A stretch of DNA of 64,000 nucleotides from Sphingomonas sp. Leaf17 (GCF_001421505.1 NZ_LMKL01000001.1:1-64000); one strand, 5' to 3'. Positions 27,833 through 37,505 are shown, counted from the stretch's first letter. Translations and numbers: made by a program. Notes: generated by a model from the sequence alone, not told the origin.

Positions 27833-28374
27833 GCACGGCCGAACCCATTTTTCGCCGCGTCAGCGTGATCCAGGGGGAAACCCGGGTATCCGACGATCCA
27901 CAGGTCGTGATGTCGACCATATTGGGCAGTTGCATCGCCGCCTGCCTGTACGATCCCGACGTCAAGGCCGGTGGCCTGAACCATTTCCTGCTCGCCGAAC
28001 CCGGACAGGGCGACACCGACCCCCGGTCGATGCAGCGCTACGGCGTCTACGCCATGGAAGTGCTCATCAACGCCATTCTTGCCAAAGGTGCATCGCGCCA
28101 CCGCCTGCGCGCGCGCATCTATGGCGGAGCGGCGATGCACGACGGCTTTCGCGACATAGGCTCGGCCAATGCCGCGTTCGCCCGCCAGTTCCTGCGCGAC
28201 GAAAGAATCGCGCTGGTCGGAGAAGATGTCGGCGGAAAGTCGGCCCGCCGGGTCGAGTTTCGTGCAGCCCTGGGCCTCGCCCGGTGTCGCATCGTGACCG
28301 ACACGATGACGCCAATCCCCAAACCAGTCCGTCGTCCGGCACCGCCGCCGATCGGTGATGTGGAGTTCTTTTGA
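27829..28374 (+). CDS. cheD: Chemoreceptor glutamine deamidase CheD
   Basis: A 181-residue CheD. The catalytic cysteine lies in the conserved [14 protein letters not shown] motif (about 29-42), and the histidine is in [22 protein letters not shown] and RIYGGAAM follow the family pattern. It deamidates receptor glutamines and can modulate CheY phosphatases in some bacteria. The ATG at 27829 overlaps the cheB stop; an in-frame ATG three codons earlier is also possible. Confidence 0.93.
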   Translation: MSTAEPIFRRVSVIQGETRVSDDPQVVMSTILGSCIAACLYDPDVKAGGLNHFLLAEPGQGDTDPRSMQRYGVYAMEVLINAILAKGASRHRLRARIYGGAAMHDGFRDIGSANAAFARQFLRDERIALVGEDVGGKSARRVEFRAALGLARCRIVTDTMTPIPKPVRRPAPPPIGDVEFF

Positions 28375-28409
28375 TGTATCTTACCAGCCCCAAGGGCGGA
28401 GGAGGCCCG

Positions 28410-28775
28410 GTGTCCAGAAAAATCATGACCGTCGACGATTCGCCCAGCATGCGCATGCTGCTGCGCGTCGCCCTGACCGATCTCGGCTATGACGTGGTCG
28501 AGGCCGAGGATGGCCTCCAGGCGCTGGAACGGTTTCCCGACGAGGAACCCGACCTGCTCATCACCGACATCAACATGCCCCGGCTCGATGGCTTCGGCCT
28601 GATCGAGGCGGTGCGCGGCGATGACGGCAACCGCAACCTGCCGATCCTGGTGCTGACCACGGAAAGCTCGGACGAGAAAAAGGCCCGCGCCCGCGCAGCG
28701 GGTGCGACCGGCTGGATCGTCAAACCCTTCCACCCGGAAAAGCTTGCCGCCGCGATCCGTCGCGTTCTTCATTAA
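28410..28775 (+). CDS. cheY: Chemotaxis response regulator CheY
   Basis: A 121-residue single receiver domain. The acidic pair is D9-D10 (TVDDSPSMR), the phospho-acceptor is D53 (ITDINMPRLDG), a switch Thr/Ser is near 83 (LTTESS) and the conserved lysine is K105 (VKPF). GTG 28410 is chosen because GGAGGAGG lies 4 bases upstream; an ATG at 28371 would add 13 residues without family match. It is the only stand-alone CheY in the operon and is expected to bind the flagellar switch. Confidence 0.93.
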   Translation: MSRKIMTVDDSPSMRMLLRVALTDLGYDVVEAEDGLQALERFPDEEPDLLITDINMPRLDGFGLIEAVRGDDGNRNLPILVLTTESSDEKKARARAAGATGWIVKPFHPEKLAAAIRRVLH

Positions 28776-28800
28776 CCATTGGGCCTGTAAGGAAGAGCGC

Positions 28801-29244
28801 ATGTCACGTCAGCTCATCACGTTCCAGCTCAGCGACCAGGTCCTGGGTGTGGACATCATGGCCATCCGCGAAATCCGCGCATGGTCCCCCGCCACCCCCC
28901 TGCCCAACGTGCCCTCGCACGTTCGCGGGGTCGTGAACCTGCGCGGCGTCGTGCTGCCGGTGCTCGACCTGCGCCACCGGCTGGGCTGGGGCATCACCGA
29001 TCCGACCGCGCGCCACGTCATCATCGTCGTGCGGATCGGCGAACAGCTTCAGGGGCTGATCGTCGATGCGGTGAACGACATCGTCACGATTCCGGAGGAC
29101 GGCATGCAGCCGTTGCCGGACATCGGCGACACGCCGGCCGCCAATTTCCTCGAAGGGCTGGCGACGATCGAGGATCGGCTGATCCTGGTGCTGGCGCTCG
29201 AACGGCTGGGCGATCACAGCGTCAACCAGCTCGAAGCCGCCTGA
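28801..29244 (+). CDS. cheW: Chemotaxis coupling protein CheW
   Basis: A 147-residue CheW. It links receptors to CheA. LITFQLSDQVLGVDIMAIREI at the N-terminus and HVRGVVNLRGVVLPVLDLRHRLG are the family motifs. The ATG at 28801 has AAGGAAG upstream; the open frame extends back to 28702 inside cheY and is rejected. It is followed by the divergent-type CheB. Confidence 0.95.
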   Translation: MSRQLITFQLSDQVLGVDIMAIREIRAWSPATPLPNVPSHVRGVVNLRGVVLPVLDLRHRLGWGITDPTARHVIIVVRIGEQLQGLIVDAVNDIVTIPEDGMQPLPDIGDTPAANFLEGLATIEDRLILVLALERLGDHSVNQLEAA

Positions 29245-29283
29245 CCCGCCACCCCATCCGTTTCGCGTAAGAGTATCATCGCA

Positions 29284-30294
29284 ATGGCCAAGACCAAGGT
29301 TCTCGTCGTCGACGATTCACTGACCATGCGAGCGCTGATTTCCGGCGCGCTGGAGCGTATTCCCCAGGTCGAGGTCGTCGGCGTCGCCGATGGCGCGGAC
29401 GAGGCGCGCAGCATGGTGGTGCAGTACAACCCCGACGTCATGACGCTCGATATCGAGATGCCGGGCATGAGCGGCCTCGAATATCTGGCCGAGATCATGG
29501 AAAAGCGGCCGATGCCGGTCATCATGTTCTCCACCCGGACCGAGGCGGGGGCCGAAGCCTCGGTCGAGGCGCTGCGGCTTGGCGCGGTCGACTGTTTCCC
29601 GAAACCCAAGGTCGCTCTGCAAAGCGAGTTCGAGGCGATCCTCGGCAAGCTTGGCAAGCGGATCAAGACGGCCAAGGGCGCAAAGCCCCGCGCCACCGGC
29701 GCACCCAAGCCGGTCGTGGCCAGCGCCCCGTTCGACTGGAACGGGCATCTGGTGACGATGGGTGGCGACGCGGCCAACACCCAGCTGCTGTTCGACGTGT
29801 TCGGCGCGTTTCCCGCCAACTGTCCGCCAACCCTGGTCGTCCAGCATCTTGGCAACGGCCTGGCCGAAACGCTGGTCCGCAAGCTCGATGAAACGGTCGC
29901 GCCGCGCGTCGTGCTGGCACAGGACGGCATGGCCGTCGAACAGGGCACGATCTATTTCGCGCCCCCTGGCGACGCGCATCTCGTCGTGGATTCGTGGCCG
30001 GGCGGCAAGTTGCGGCTGCTGCCACGCGACCCGGTCAGCGGCGAACGGCCGTCGATCTCGCTGCTATTCGCCTCGGCTGCCAAGGCCGCCGGCAACGCCG
30101 CGATCGGCGTCCTGCTGGCACCCGGCGGCGAGGACGGCGCGACGGGCCTGAAGGCGCTGATGAGCGCCGGCGGCTACGGCATCGCCCCCGCCGACCTCGA
30201 AGGCTCCGGCTTCACGCTGTCGCGCAACATGGCGCAGCAGCCGGTATCGACCGATGCCGTCGCCCCGACGATCATCAAGCTGTCGGGCAAATGA
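29284..30294 (+). CDS. CheB-like protein with catalytic serine replaced (probable pseudo-methylesterase)
   Basis: A 336-residue protein that aligns with the CheB of this operon over its length. The receiver domain is intact (D10-D11, phospho-acceptor D56 in TLDIEMPGMSG, KPK near 107). In the esterase domain the nucleophile motif GSSTGG is replaced by GGDAAN, so D162 stands where S162 is in the active paralogue; H188 and D284 remain. The GMPQAA motif near the C-terminus is also lost. No frameshift or stop is present, so it appears maintained as a non-catalytic protein. It could act as a phosphate sink, a receptor-binding competitor or a docking protein (inference). Coupled to the following small gene by ATGA. 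Confidence 0.88.
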   Translation: MAKTKVLVVDDSLTMRALISGALERIPQVEVVGVADGADEARSMVVQYNPDVMTLDIEMPGMSGLEYLAEIMEKRPMPVIMFSTRTEAGAEASVEALRLGAVDCFPKPKVALQSEFEAILGKLGKRIKTAKGAKPRATGAPKPVVASAPFDWNGHLVTMGGDAANTQLLFDVFGAFPANCPPTLVVQHLGNGLAETLVRKLDETVAPRVVLAQDGMAVEQGTIYFAPPGDAHLVVDSWPGGKLRLLPRDPVSGERPSISLLFASAAKAAGNAAIGVLLAPGGEDGATGLKALMSAGGYGIAPADLEGSGFTLSRNMAQQPVSTDAVAPTIIKLSGK

Positions 30295-30668
30295 CCATGG
30301 CCCAGTCGGGGATCCAGTCTGGGGGCCGGTCAGGCAGCCAGCCGGGTGGAACGGCCGCGCAGCCGTCGACATTCGACGATACCGGCGGCGTATCCGCGCC
30401 GCTGGCCGCCGCACTGGCCGACGAACTGGTAGCGCTGACCGTGCAACTGTCGGATCTTGCCTATGACCTGGGCCAGTATCCCGACACCCTGCGCCGGCAC
30501 ATGACCAGTATCCAGGCGATCGACCGGATCACGCAGGCACAGCTTGCGATCGCCGACGTTCTCCGCTCCGACGAAACCGTCGTCGACCGGCTGGCCCACA
30601 TCACCCTTGCCGGCCTGTCGAGCAGCATCGCCACGCGGATGGACCCGCCGGCGAACCGGTCCGGCTGA
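30291..30668 (+). CDS. Small helical protein with DxxxQ motif, candidate CheZ/CheT-like phosphatase
   Basis: A 125-residue protein of no family I recognise by overall sequence. The first 35 residues are Gly/Ser/Gln-rich and probably disordered. Residues about 37-60 and 64-92 look like two amphipathic helices. The second contains D78-R-I-T-Q82, the DxxxQ spacing used by CheZ and by the small CheT protein of Sinorhizobium to attack phosphorylated response regulators. Its start overlaps the serine-less CheB stop (ATGA); an alternative ATG is two codons later. Last gene of the chemotaxis operon. Function is inference from motif, predicted helicity and position only. Confidence 0.6.
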   Translation: MTMAQSGIQSGGRSGSQPGGTAAQPSTFDDTGGVSAPLAAALADELVALTVQLSDLAYDLGQYPDTLRRHMTSIQAIDRITQAQLAIADVLRSDETVVDRLAHITLAGLSSSIATRMDPPANRSG

Positions 30669-30761
30669 CGCCTCGTCCCGCCGCGAACCGACCGTCGCGG
30701 GTATTTGCATCGTCGCGATTTTCATCTACCCGCCCCGCCTCCGAACAGGAGGATGACGGAT

Positions 30762-31208
30762 ATGGACATCAACGACCGGCATGATCCGGTCCGGTCGCGC
30801 TCCTTCGCAGTGACCGACGACGCGCCGCCGACGTCGATGCCGATGCATCAGCCGCCATCGCCCTATGCGGCGCTGGTCACGAACATTCTCCAGGCACGCG
30901 CGCAGTTTTCGGACCTGTTCGACGCGTCGCTGTTCTCCGATCCCGCCTATGACATGCTGCTGACGCTGTTCACTGCGGGCGAGGATGGACGGACCATGAC
31001 GACCAACAGCTGCTGCGCCGCCTCCCGCGTCCCGCGAACGACGGCACTGCGCTGGATCAAGCTGTTGACCGCGCGCGGTCATGTCATCGCGGTTGATGAT
31101 CCCAACGACCGCCGCCAGACCCTGCTGCGACTTTCGCCGGCCGCGCGGGAGCATGTTCGCGGCTGGCTCGACGAGCATGTGCTTTCGCAAGCGACGATCG
31201 CCACCTGA
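30762..31208 (+). CDS. Winged helix-turn-helix (MarR-like) regulator
   Basis: A 148-residue DNA-binding protein. A Pro/Met-rich N-terminus (1-35) is followed by helices (about 37-75) and a winged HTH whose recognition region is NSCCAASRVPRTTALRWIKLL with the wing DDPNDRRQTLLRLS (about 80-130). ATG 30762 is chosen since AGGAGG lies 9 bases upstream; the ATG at 30753 is directly adjacent to it. It stands 93 bases after the chemotaxis operon and converges with the HAD gene. Targets unknown. Confidence 0.8.
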   Translation: MDINDRHDPVRSRSFAVTDDAPPTSMPMHQPPSPYAALVTNILQARAQFSDLFDASLFSDPAYDMLLTLFTAGEDGRTMTTNSCCAASRVPRTTALRWIKLLTARGHVIAVDDPNDRRQTLLRLSPAAREHVRGWLDEHVLSQATIAT

Positions 31209-31241
31209 CCCGCCGCGGGGGCGGGCACCCGTATCCGCCCT

Positions 31242-32042
31242 TCAGGCCAGTATGATCGTGTCGATCGCGTGCGCCACGCCGTCCGCGTCATTGCCCCGGG
31301 TCACATGGTCGGCCGCCGCCTTCACGTCGTCGGGCGCCTGACCCATCGCGATCGACAGCCCCGCCTTCGCGAACATCGGCAGGTCGTTGCGCATGTCACC
31401 GATCACCGCGACCGCCGAGAGCGGAACGCCCGCCTCCGCCGCCAGCATTTCCACCGCGACGCCCTTGTTCGCCTTCCGCGCGGTGACGTCGAGATAATAG
31501 GATTGCGACAGGGCGATGGTCGCCGCATCGCCGAACCGCTCCTTCATTGCGGTGGCCAACGGGTCGATGACCGCCGGATCGTCGCTGACGAAGGTCAGCT
31601 TGGCGACGCGGTCGAACAATGGTGCGAAATCATCGGTTTCGACCGGCTCCTGCGCCGACGCCCTGCGTTCGCTCTGGCTGTGCGGTCCGTCGGCGTCATC
31701 GGCATACCATTTGCCATTGGCGAAGACCCACAGGCCAAGGCCCGCATCACGCGCCATCGCCACCGTGTCGCGTGCGATGTCGGCCGGCACCAGATGCTCA
31801 CCGACGATGGTGCCGTCGCTGGTAAAGGTCTCGCCGCCGTTGAACGCCGCCATCGGCATCGTCACGTCAAGCGCACGGCCCAGCGCCAGGATTCCCGATG
31901 TCGGCCGTGCGCTGACCAGCGAGAAGCCGATCCCAGCATCGCGCAGCCGCTCGACCGCAGCGATCGTCGCCGGGGTCAACTGCTTGTCGAGATCGACCAG
32001 CGTGCCGTCGACGTCGGAAATGACCAGTCGAATCCCGTTCAC
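31242..32042 (-). CDS. Cof-type HAD-superfamily phosphatase
   Basis: A 266-residue haloacid dehalogenase-family hydrolase of the Cof/YidA subgroup. Motif I is [10 protein letters not shown] (about 8-17) and motif IV is [12 protein letters not shown] (about 215), with lysine K192 or nearby in [12 protein letters not shown]. The large C2-type cap lies between. It starts at GTG 32042, overlapping the gnd stop (GTGA), so it is probably co-expressed with 6-phosphogluconate dehydrogenase and may act on a sugar phosphate (inference). Confidence 0.88.
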   Translation of the reverse strand: MNGIRLVISDVDGTLVDLDKQLTPATIAAVERLRDAGIGFSLVSARPTSGILALGRALDVTMPMAAFNGGETFTSDGTIVGEHLVPADIARDTVAMARDAGLGLWVFANGKWYADDADGPHSQSERRASAQEPVETDDFAPLFDRVAKLTFVSDDPAVIDPLATAMKERFGDAATIALSQSYYLDVTARKANKGVAVEMLAAEAGVPLSAVAVIGDMRNDLPMFAKAGLSIAMGQAPDDVKAAADHVTRGNDADGVAHAIDTIILA

Positions 32043-33025
32043 TGCGGAATCTCGACATGGCCGCCAAAGCCATAGCGCATCGCCGACAACAATTTGTCGC
32101 CGAAGGTCGTGTCGACGCGGCTGCGGAACCGCGCATACAGCGCCGCCGACAGGACGTTGGCCGGCACCGATTCCTCCATGGCCGCGTCGATCGTCCAGCG
32201 CCCCTCCCCGGAATCCGCGACATTGCCGGAAAACTGTTCGAGCATCTGGTCCTTGGCCAGCGCCTGCGCCTGCAGGTCGAGCAGCCAGGACGAAATCACG
32301 CTGCCCCGACGCCAGACCTCGGCGATGTCGGTCAGGTTCAGGTCGAACCGCTCATCCTCGGGCAGTTTGTCGGACGCCTTGCCCTTCAGGATATCGAAGC
32401 CCTCGGCATAAGCCTGCATCAGGCCATATTCGATGCCGTTGTGGATCATCTTGACGAAATGGCCCGCCCCCGCCGGCCCGGCGTGGATGTAACCCTGCTC
32501 CGCCCGATCGTCGGCATGGTCCGCCGCGTCGCGGCCCGGCGTCCGGGCAATGCTGCCAAGCCCCGGGGCCAGTGCCGCGAAGATCGGGTCGAGCATCGTC
32601 ACCGTCGCATCGTCGCCGCCGATCATCATGCAATAACCGCGCTCCAGGCCCCATACGCCGCCGGACGTGCCGACATCGACATAATGGATGTCCCGCTCGG
32701 CCAGCGCCTTGGAGCGGCGAATGTCGTCCTTGTAGAAGCTGTTGCCGCCGTCGATGATGACGTCGCCTGCGTTGGCGTGTTCACTGATCGCGGTGATCGT
32801 ATCCTCGGTCGGACCGCCCGCAGGCAGCATCACCCACCAGATCGCCGGGCTGGCCAGCTTGCCGCGCATGTCGTCAAGCGAATCCGCCCCTTCCGCGCCA
32901 TCGGCGACCAGCGCCGCCACCGCGTCGGCCGATCGGTCGAAGGCGACGATTTCATGGCCCGCGCGCATCAGGCGGCGTGCGATATTGCCACCCATGCGGC
33001 CAAGGCCGATCAATCCGATCTTCAT
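32039..33025 (-). CDS. gnd: 6-phosphogluconate dehydrogenase, short form
   Basis: A 328-residue decarboxylating 6-phosphogluconate dehydrogenase. The N-terminal Rossmann motif is [16 protein letters not shown], and the substrate motif [10 protein letters not shown] and [21 protein letters not shown] are followed by [22 protein letters not shown] with the catalytic lysine. It is the short (YqeC/GndA-like) type of about 300-330 residues rather than the 470-residue enterobacterial form. ATG 33025 with GGAG upstream. Coupled to the HAD phosphatase; 121 bases downstream of tal. Confidence 0.92.
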   Translation of the reverse strand: MKIGLIGLGRMGGNIARRLMRAGHEIVAFDRSADAVAALVADGAEGADSLDDMRGKLASPAIWWVMLPAGGPTEDTITAISEHANAGDVIIDGGNSFYKDDIRRSKALAERDIHYVDVGTSGGVWGLERGYCMMIGGDDATVTMLDPIFAALAPGLGSIARTPGRDAADHADDRAEQGYIHAGPAGAGHFVKMIHNGIEYGLMQAYAEGFDILKGKASDKLPEDERFDLNLTDIAEVWRRGSVISSWLLDLQAQALAKDQMLEQFSGNVADSGEGRWTIDAAMEESVPANVLSAALYARFRSRVDTTFGDKLLSAMRYGFGGHVEIPQ

Positions 33026-33082
33026 GCAAGGTCTCCGGTAGATGCGGCCGCTGCGGGGTTCGCGCGGGTCCGCTGAAAGGTA

Positions 33083-33108
33083 ACGGCGGCCGGGGTCGAT
33101 CCCGGCCG
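33083..33108 (-). terminator. Hairpin between tal and gnd
   Basis: GGCGGCCGGG (33083-33092) and CCCGGCCGCC (33099-33108) form a perfect 10-bp stem with a 6-base loop, in the gap downstream of tal. On the minus strand it is followed by GTTACCTTTC, which is only weakly T-rich, so termination may be partial. Confidence 0.45.
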
Positions 33109-33146
33109 CCAGACGCCTGCCCCGTGCCGGGACAGGGTGGAAGGGA

Positions 33147-34271
33147 TCAGGCCGTCGCCGGATGCTTCCCGGCGATCGCCCCGAGCAGGTCGTCGAACGC
33201 CTTGACGAACGAGGCCACGCCCTCCTCGACCAGCCGGTCGGTGACGCCGTCCAGATCGAGACCAAGGCGTTCCGCCTCGGCCAGCGTGTGCCTCGCCGCG
33301 TCGATATCGTCGGTGATCGTTTCGGCCACCATGCCGTGATCGCGGAACGCATCCATCGTCGCGGGCGGCAGCGTGTTGACCGTGTCCTGGCCGATCAGCG
33401 TGTCGACATACAGCGTGTCGGGATAGGCCGGATCCTTGACCCCGGTCGATGCCCACAGCAGCCGCTGGACCTGCGCGCCCTTGGCCGCCAGCGCCTGCCA
33501 GCGCTCCGACTGCAGGAACTCCAGATACCATTGGTAGGCAATGCGCGCGTTGGCGATCGCGACCTTGCCGCGAACCGCCTTCAGCGCGTCGGACTCCGCG
33601 TCGCCGTCCGCGATCCGCGTGTCGATCTGCTTGTCGATCGCGGCGTCGATGCGGCTTACGAAGAAGCTGGCGACGCTGGCGATCCGGTCGATAGGCTGGC
33701 CTTGCTTCACCCGCTCCTCAAGGCCCATCGCATAGGCCTCGGCCACGCGCTTGTAGGCATCGAGCGAGAACAGCAGCGTGACGTTGACGTTGATCCCGGC
33801 GGCAATGGTCGCCGCGATTGCCGGTGCGCCCGCTGGCGTGCCCGGAATCTTTATCATCAGGTTCGGGCGGTCGACCGCGTCCCACAGTTTCTTCGCTTCG
33901 GCGATCGTCGCATCGGTATCGTCGGAGATATAGGGCGAGACCTCAAGGCTGACATAGCCGTCCTTCGCCGCCAGGCGATCATAGACCGGGCGCAGCGTTT
34001 CAGCCGCCGCCTTGATGTCCTGGATCGCCAGATGCTCGTACCGGTCGATCGTCGCCGCATCCGGGTTTTCCCGGTCATAGTCGGCCAGCGTGGCGTCATA
34101 GGCATCGCCATGACCCATCGCCTTTTCAAAGATCGACGGGTTCGACGTGACGCCGGTCAACCCGTCCTCGTCGACCAGGGTCTGGAGACCGCCAGCCTCC
34201 AGAAACTTGCGATCGACGAAGTCCAGCCACGGTGCCTGTCCGATGGCACCCAGTTCTTTCAGGCGGCTCAT
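33147..34271 (-). CDS. tal: Transaldolase
   Basis: A 374-residue transaldolase of the longer type. The N-terminus [34 protein letters not shown], the Schiff-base lysine in [11 protein letters not shown] (about 138-141) and the [20 protein letters not shown] motif are clear. It transfers a dihydroxyacetone group between sugar phosphates in the nonoxidative pentose phosphate pathway. The ATG at 34271 overlaps the tkt stop (ATGA). Confidence 0.94.
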   Translation of the reverse strand: MSRLKELGAIGQAPWLDFVDRKFLEAGGLQTLVDEDGLTGVTSNPSIFEKAMGHGDAYDATLADYDRENPDAATIDRYEHLAIQDIKAAAETLRPVYDRLAAKDGYVSLEVSPYISDDTDATIAEAKKLWDAVDRPNLMIKIPGTPAGAPAIAATIAAGINVNVTLLFSLDAYKRVAEAYAMGLEERVKQGQPIDRIASVASFFVSRIDAAIDKQIDTRIADGDAESDALKAVRGKVAIANARIAYQWYLEFLQSERWQALAAKGAQVQRLLWASTGVKDPAYPDTLYVDTLIGQDTVNTLPPATMDAFRDHGMVAETITDDIDAARHTLAEAERLGLDLDGVTDRLVEEGVASFVKAFDDLLGAIAGKHPATA

Positions 34272-36364
34272 GCCTTGTTCCTTTCGATCAGTTCGCGCGC
34301 GACCTTGACGACGTTGTCACGGGTAAACCCGTATTTATCCTGCAATTTGGCAAGCGGTGCGGACGCGCCGAAGGTCGACATGGTGATCGTGTCGCCGTCC
34401 AGCCCGACATAGCGGTCCCAGCCCATCGACCCGGCCTGCTCGACCGCCAGTCGCGCCTTGACGCCCGGCGGCAGTACCGAGTCGCGATAGGCGCGATCCT
34501 GCTGCTCGAACCGGACCCAGCTTGGCAGGGAAACGACGCGCGACTTCACGCCGTCCGCCGTCAGCGCCTCGTGCGCGTCCAGCACCAGCGACAATTCGCT
34601 GCCCGTCGCGATCAGGATCACGTCGGGGTTCTCGTCGCCGGTCAGTACATAGCCGCCCTTTTCCAGCCCGTCCGCCGATGCCAGAGTGCTGCGATCCAGC
34701 GTCGGCAGCGCCTGACGCGAAAAGATCAGCGCGGTCGGGCGGAACTCGCTTTCGACCGCCATCTTCCACGCCACCGCGACCTCGGCCGCGTCGCCTGGAC
34801 GGATCGTGTCGAGACCGGGAATCGCGCGCAACGTCGCCACATGCTCGATCGGCTGATGCGTCGGGCCATCCTCGCCGACGCCGATCGAATCGTGAGTGAA
34901 CACGAACGTCACCGGCAATTCCATGATCGCCGCCAGACGGATCGGCGCGCGCATATAGTCGGCGAACACCAGGAACGTCGCGCAATAGGCGCGAAGGTAC
35001 GACAGCGCCATGCCGTTGGCGATCGCGCCCATGCCATGTTCACGCACGCCGAAATGGAAATTGCTGCCCGAATAATCGTCCGCCTCGAACGACGGCTTGC
35101 CCTCCAGCAGCGTCTTGGTCGACGGGGCCAGATCGGCCGATCCACCGATCAGCCACGGCACGTTCCTGGCGATCCCGTTCAGCACCTTGCCGCCGGAATC
35201 GCGCGACGCGACACCCTTTGGATCCGCCGGGAAGGTCGGGATGCCGGCATCCCAGCCATCGGGCAGGCGACCGTTGAGCAACAGGTCCAGCTCGGCCGAC
35301 AGCTCAGGGTGTGCCGCGGCATAGCGGGTACGCATCGCATCCCACTCACTGCGAAGCGGCTGGCCGCGCCCGGCGATCTCGCCGTTGAATCCGTCGATCA
35401 CACCGTCCGGCACCAGGAAATCCTGATCCTCGGGCCAGCCATACGCCTTCTTCGTTGCCTTGATCGCATCGGCACCCAGTGGCTCGCCGTGCGCCTTCTC
35501 GCTGCCAGCCTTGGGGCTGCCCCAGCCGATGACCGAGTGGACGACGATGAAGGTCGGCTTGTCATCGGTTGCCTTGAACGTCGCCAGTGCCTCGGCCAGC
35601 GCCGCGGTGTCGTTCGCATCGTTCACATGCAGCACGTTCCAGCCATAGGCCTCGAACCGCTTGCCGACATCCTCGTCGAAGGCGATGCTGGTGCTGCCCT
35701 CGATGCTGATCTGGTTGCTGTCGTACATCCAGCACAGGTTCGACAGCTTCAGGTGACCGGCAAGGCTCGCCGCCTCGGCCGATACGCCCTCCATCATGTC
35801 GCCGTCGCCGCACACGACATAGACGTCGTGATCGAACAGCGGGAAACCGTCCTTGTTGTAGCGCGCCGCCAGCCAGCGCTCGGCGATCGCCATGCCGACC
35901 GAATTGCCGCAACCCTGACCCAGTGGGCCGGTCGTCGTCTCGACGCCTGTGGTGTGACGATATTCGGGATGACCGGGGGTCCGTGACGACAACTGGCGGA
36001 ACTGCTTGATGTCCTCCAGGCTGATCGCCGGGTTACCGGTCTTTTTGCCCTCGCGATCAACCTCCTCGACGCCGGCCAGATGCAGCAGCGAATAGAGCAG
36101 CATCGACGCGTGACCGACCGACAGCACGAAGCGGTCGCGGTTCGGCCAGAGCGGTGCTGACGGATCATAACGCAGGAACTTCGACCACACCGTCCAGCCG
36201 ACGGGGGCCAGCGCCATGGGCGTGCCGGGGTGGCCGGAATTGGCCTTCTGCACCGCGTCCATCGACAGGGTGCGGATGGTGTCTATCGCAAGGCGGTCGG
36301 GCGATCCGTCCTCGTGCAGCGCAGTTGGGGCGGAAGCGGAAGTCTTGGTATCGACGTCGGACAT
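34268..36364 (-). CDS. tkt: Transketolase
   Basis: A 698-residue thiamine diphosphate enzyme. The N-terminal part has NSGHPGTPMALAPV and the cofactor motif CGDGDMMEGVSAEAASLAGH (about 175-195). The pyrimidine-binding domain has RAYCATFLVFADYMR and FVFTHDSIGVGEDGPTHQPIEH, and a C-terminal domain completes the protein. The N-terminus has about 25 extra residues before the core. It is upstream of and coupled to tal. Confidence 0.96.
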   Translation of the reverse strand: MSDVDTKTSASAPTALHEDGSPDRLAIDTIRTLSMDAVQKANSGHPGTPMALAPVGWTVWSKFLRYDPSAPLWPNRDRFVLSVGHASMLLYSLLHLAGVEEVDREGKKTGNPAISLEDIKQFRQLSSRTPGHPEYRHTTGVETTTGPLGQGCGNSVGMAIAERWLAARYNKDGFPLFDHDVYVVCGDGDMMEGVSAEAASLAGHLKLSNLCWMYDSNQISIEGSTSIAFDEDVGKRFEAYGWNVLHVNDANDTAALAEALATFKATDDKPTFIVVHSVIGWGSPKAGSEKAHGEPLGADAIKATKKAYGWPEDQDFLVPDGVIDGFNGEIAGRGQPLRSEWDAMRTRYAAAHPELSAELDLLLNGRLPDGWDAGIPTFPADPKGVASRDSGGKVLNGIARNVPWLIGGSADLAPSTKTLLEGKPSFEADDYSGSNFHFGVREHGMGAIANGMALSYLRAYCATFLVFADYMRAPIRLAAIMELPVTFVFTHDSIGVGEDGPTHQPIEHVATLRAIPGLDTIRPGDAAEVAVAWKMAVESEFRPTALIFSRQALPTLDRSTLASADGLEKGGYVLTGDENPDVILIATGSELSLVLDAHEALTADGVKSRVVSLPSWVRFEQQDRAYRDSVLPPGVKARLAVEQAGSMGWDRYVGLDGDTITMSTFGASAPLAKLQDKYGFTRDNVVKVARELIERNKA

Positions 36365-36433
36365 GCAGGGAGCCTCATTCTGGTCGCTGGTCGAACGCGC
36401 ATGCGCCCGAACTGGTTGCCGGATGCAATGCCC

Positions 36434-37123
36434 TTAATCACAGTCGGGCGATCGTTCCAACCGTGTCACGACCCCATCGGACCCGATATAGGCCGCATTG
36501 ATCTCGCGCAGGAACAGGCCGTGGCCAAGCACACCGGGTATCGCGTCGAGCGTGGCCGCCAGCGCGCCCGGGTCGGCGATCCCGGCAAAATGGCCGTCGA
36601 CCACCAGATTCCCCTGATCCGTCCGGTACGGCCCGGCATCCCCCTGCCGCACCGTCACCCGGCCAAGGCGTCCCAGCGCGGCCAGGATGGAGGCACGGGC
36701 GAAGGGCAGGATTTCGACCGGCACCGGGGCCGCGCCGATCCGGGCGACCCGCTTGCTGCCGTCGGCGATGGCGATCATCCGGTCGGCGGCCACCGCCACC
36801 AGCTTTTCGCGCAGCATCGCACCCCCCGCACCCTTGATCGCGAAGAAGCGGTCGTCGATCTCGTCCACCCCGTCGATCGCCAGGTCCAGCCGCGCGATAT
36901 CGGCAAAGTCGCGCACCGTGATACCGTGCGCGACCGCCAGTGTGGCCGTCGCATCCGACGTCGCCACGGCATCAATACGCAGGCCGGCGCGAACCCGTGC
37001 GCCGATCGCCGCGACGGCATGGGTCGCCGTCGATCCGGTGCCCAGCCCGACGATCATGCCGTCCTGAATTTCCACAACGGCCGCCTCGGCCGCGCGCCGC
37101 TTGTCGTCATCGGTGCGCGTCAT
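36434..37123 (-). CDS. rpiA: Ribose-5-phosphate isomerase A
   Basis: A 229-residue RpiA. It interconverts ribose 5-phosphate and ribulose 5-phosphate. The family motifs are GLGTGSTATHAVAAIG (about 31-46), DGVDEIDDRFFAIKGAGGAMLREK with catalytic Asp and Glu residues (about 85-108) and the DQGNLVVDGHF segment near 190. It is first in the block rpiA, tkt, tal, gnd, HAD on the minus strand, 69 bases before tkt. Confidence 0.94.
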   Translation of the reverse strand: MTRTDDDKRRAAEAAVVEIQDGMIVGLGTGSTATHAVAAIGARVRAGLRIDAVATSDATATLAVAHGITVRDFADIARLDLAIDGVDEIDDRFFAIKGAGGAMLREKLVAVAADRMIAIADGSKRVARIGAAPVPVEILPFARASILAALGRLGRVTVRQGDAGPYRTDQGNLVVDGHFAGIADPGALAATLDAIPGVLGHGLFLREINAAYIGSDGVVTRLERSPDCD

Positions 37124-37505
37124 CGTCCGATCGTCATCGCAAAGGCCATCCTTTTCAATTCACTACATCGACAGGCCACATCGTCAGGCCACTGGGCGCC
37201 GCCGAATGCCTGATCGAGACAGGGCGTTTCGCGCGTCGATGACCCGTCCGCCATATAGTCCTTCATCCACCTGCACAGAACCGGGCGATCCGGGAATATA
37301 TCCATGGATCGTATATCAAGTTTTTCTCATGCGTCGTGCGGATCGCCACCCGCGATACTAGACCAGCATCCAGTTTACACGCAGTCCTCGTGGATAAAAC
37401 GGTCAATCAGGTCGTGATGGGGAACGAGATCGGCCTATATTTTGACGATTGCCGGTTGACGCTGTGCTTTGGAAGTCTAGTTGGAAGCAACAGTTTTGGA
37501 GCTTC
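37124..37505. other. Divergent regulatory region between rpiA and mucR
   Basis: No gene is seen. The stretch is markedly AT-richer than the surrounding genes, mainly at 37295-37340 (AATATATCC and CGTATATCAAG) and 37430-37500. It must hold the promoters of rpiA and of the mucR-family gene. MucR proteins bind AT-rich DNA with TpA steps and often repress their own gene, so these tracts are plausible targets (inference). Confidence 0.5.
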
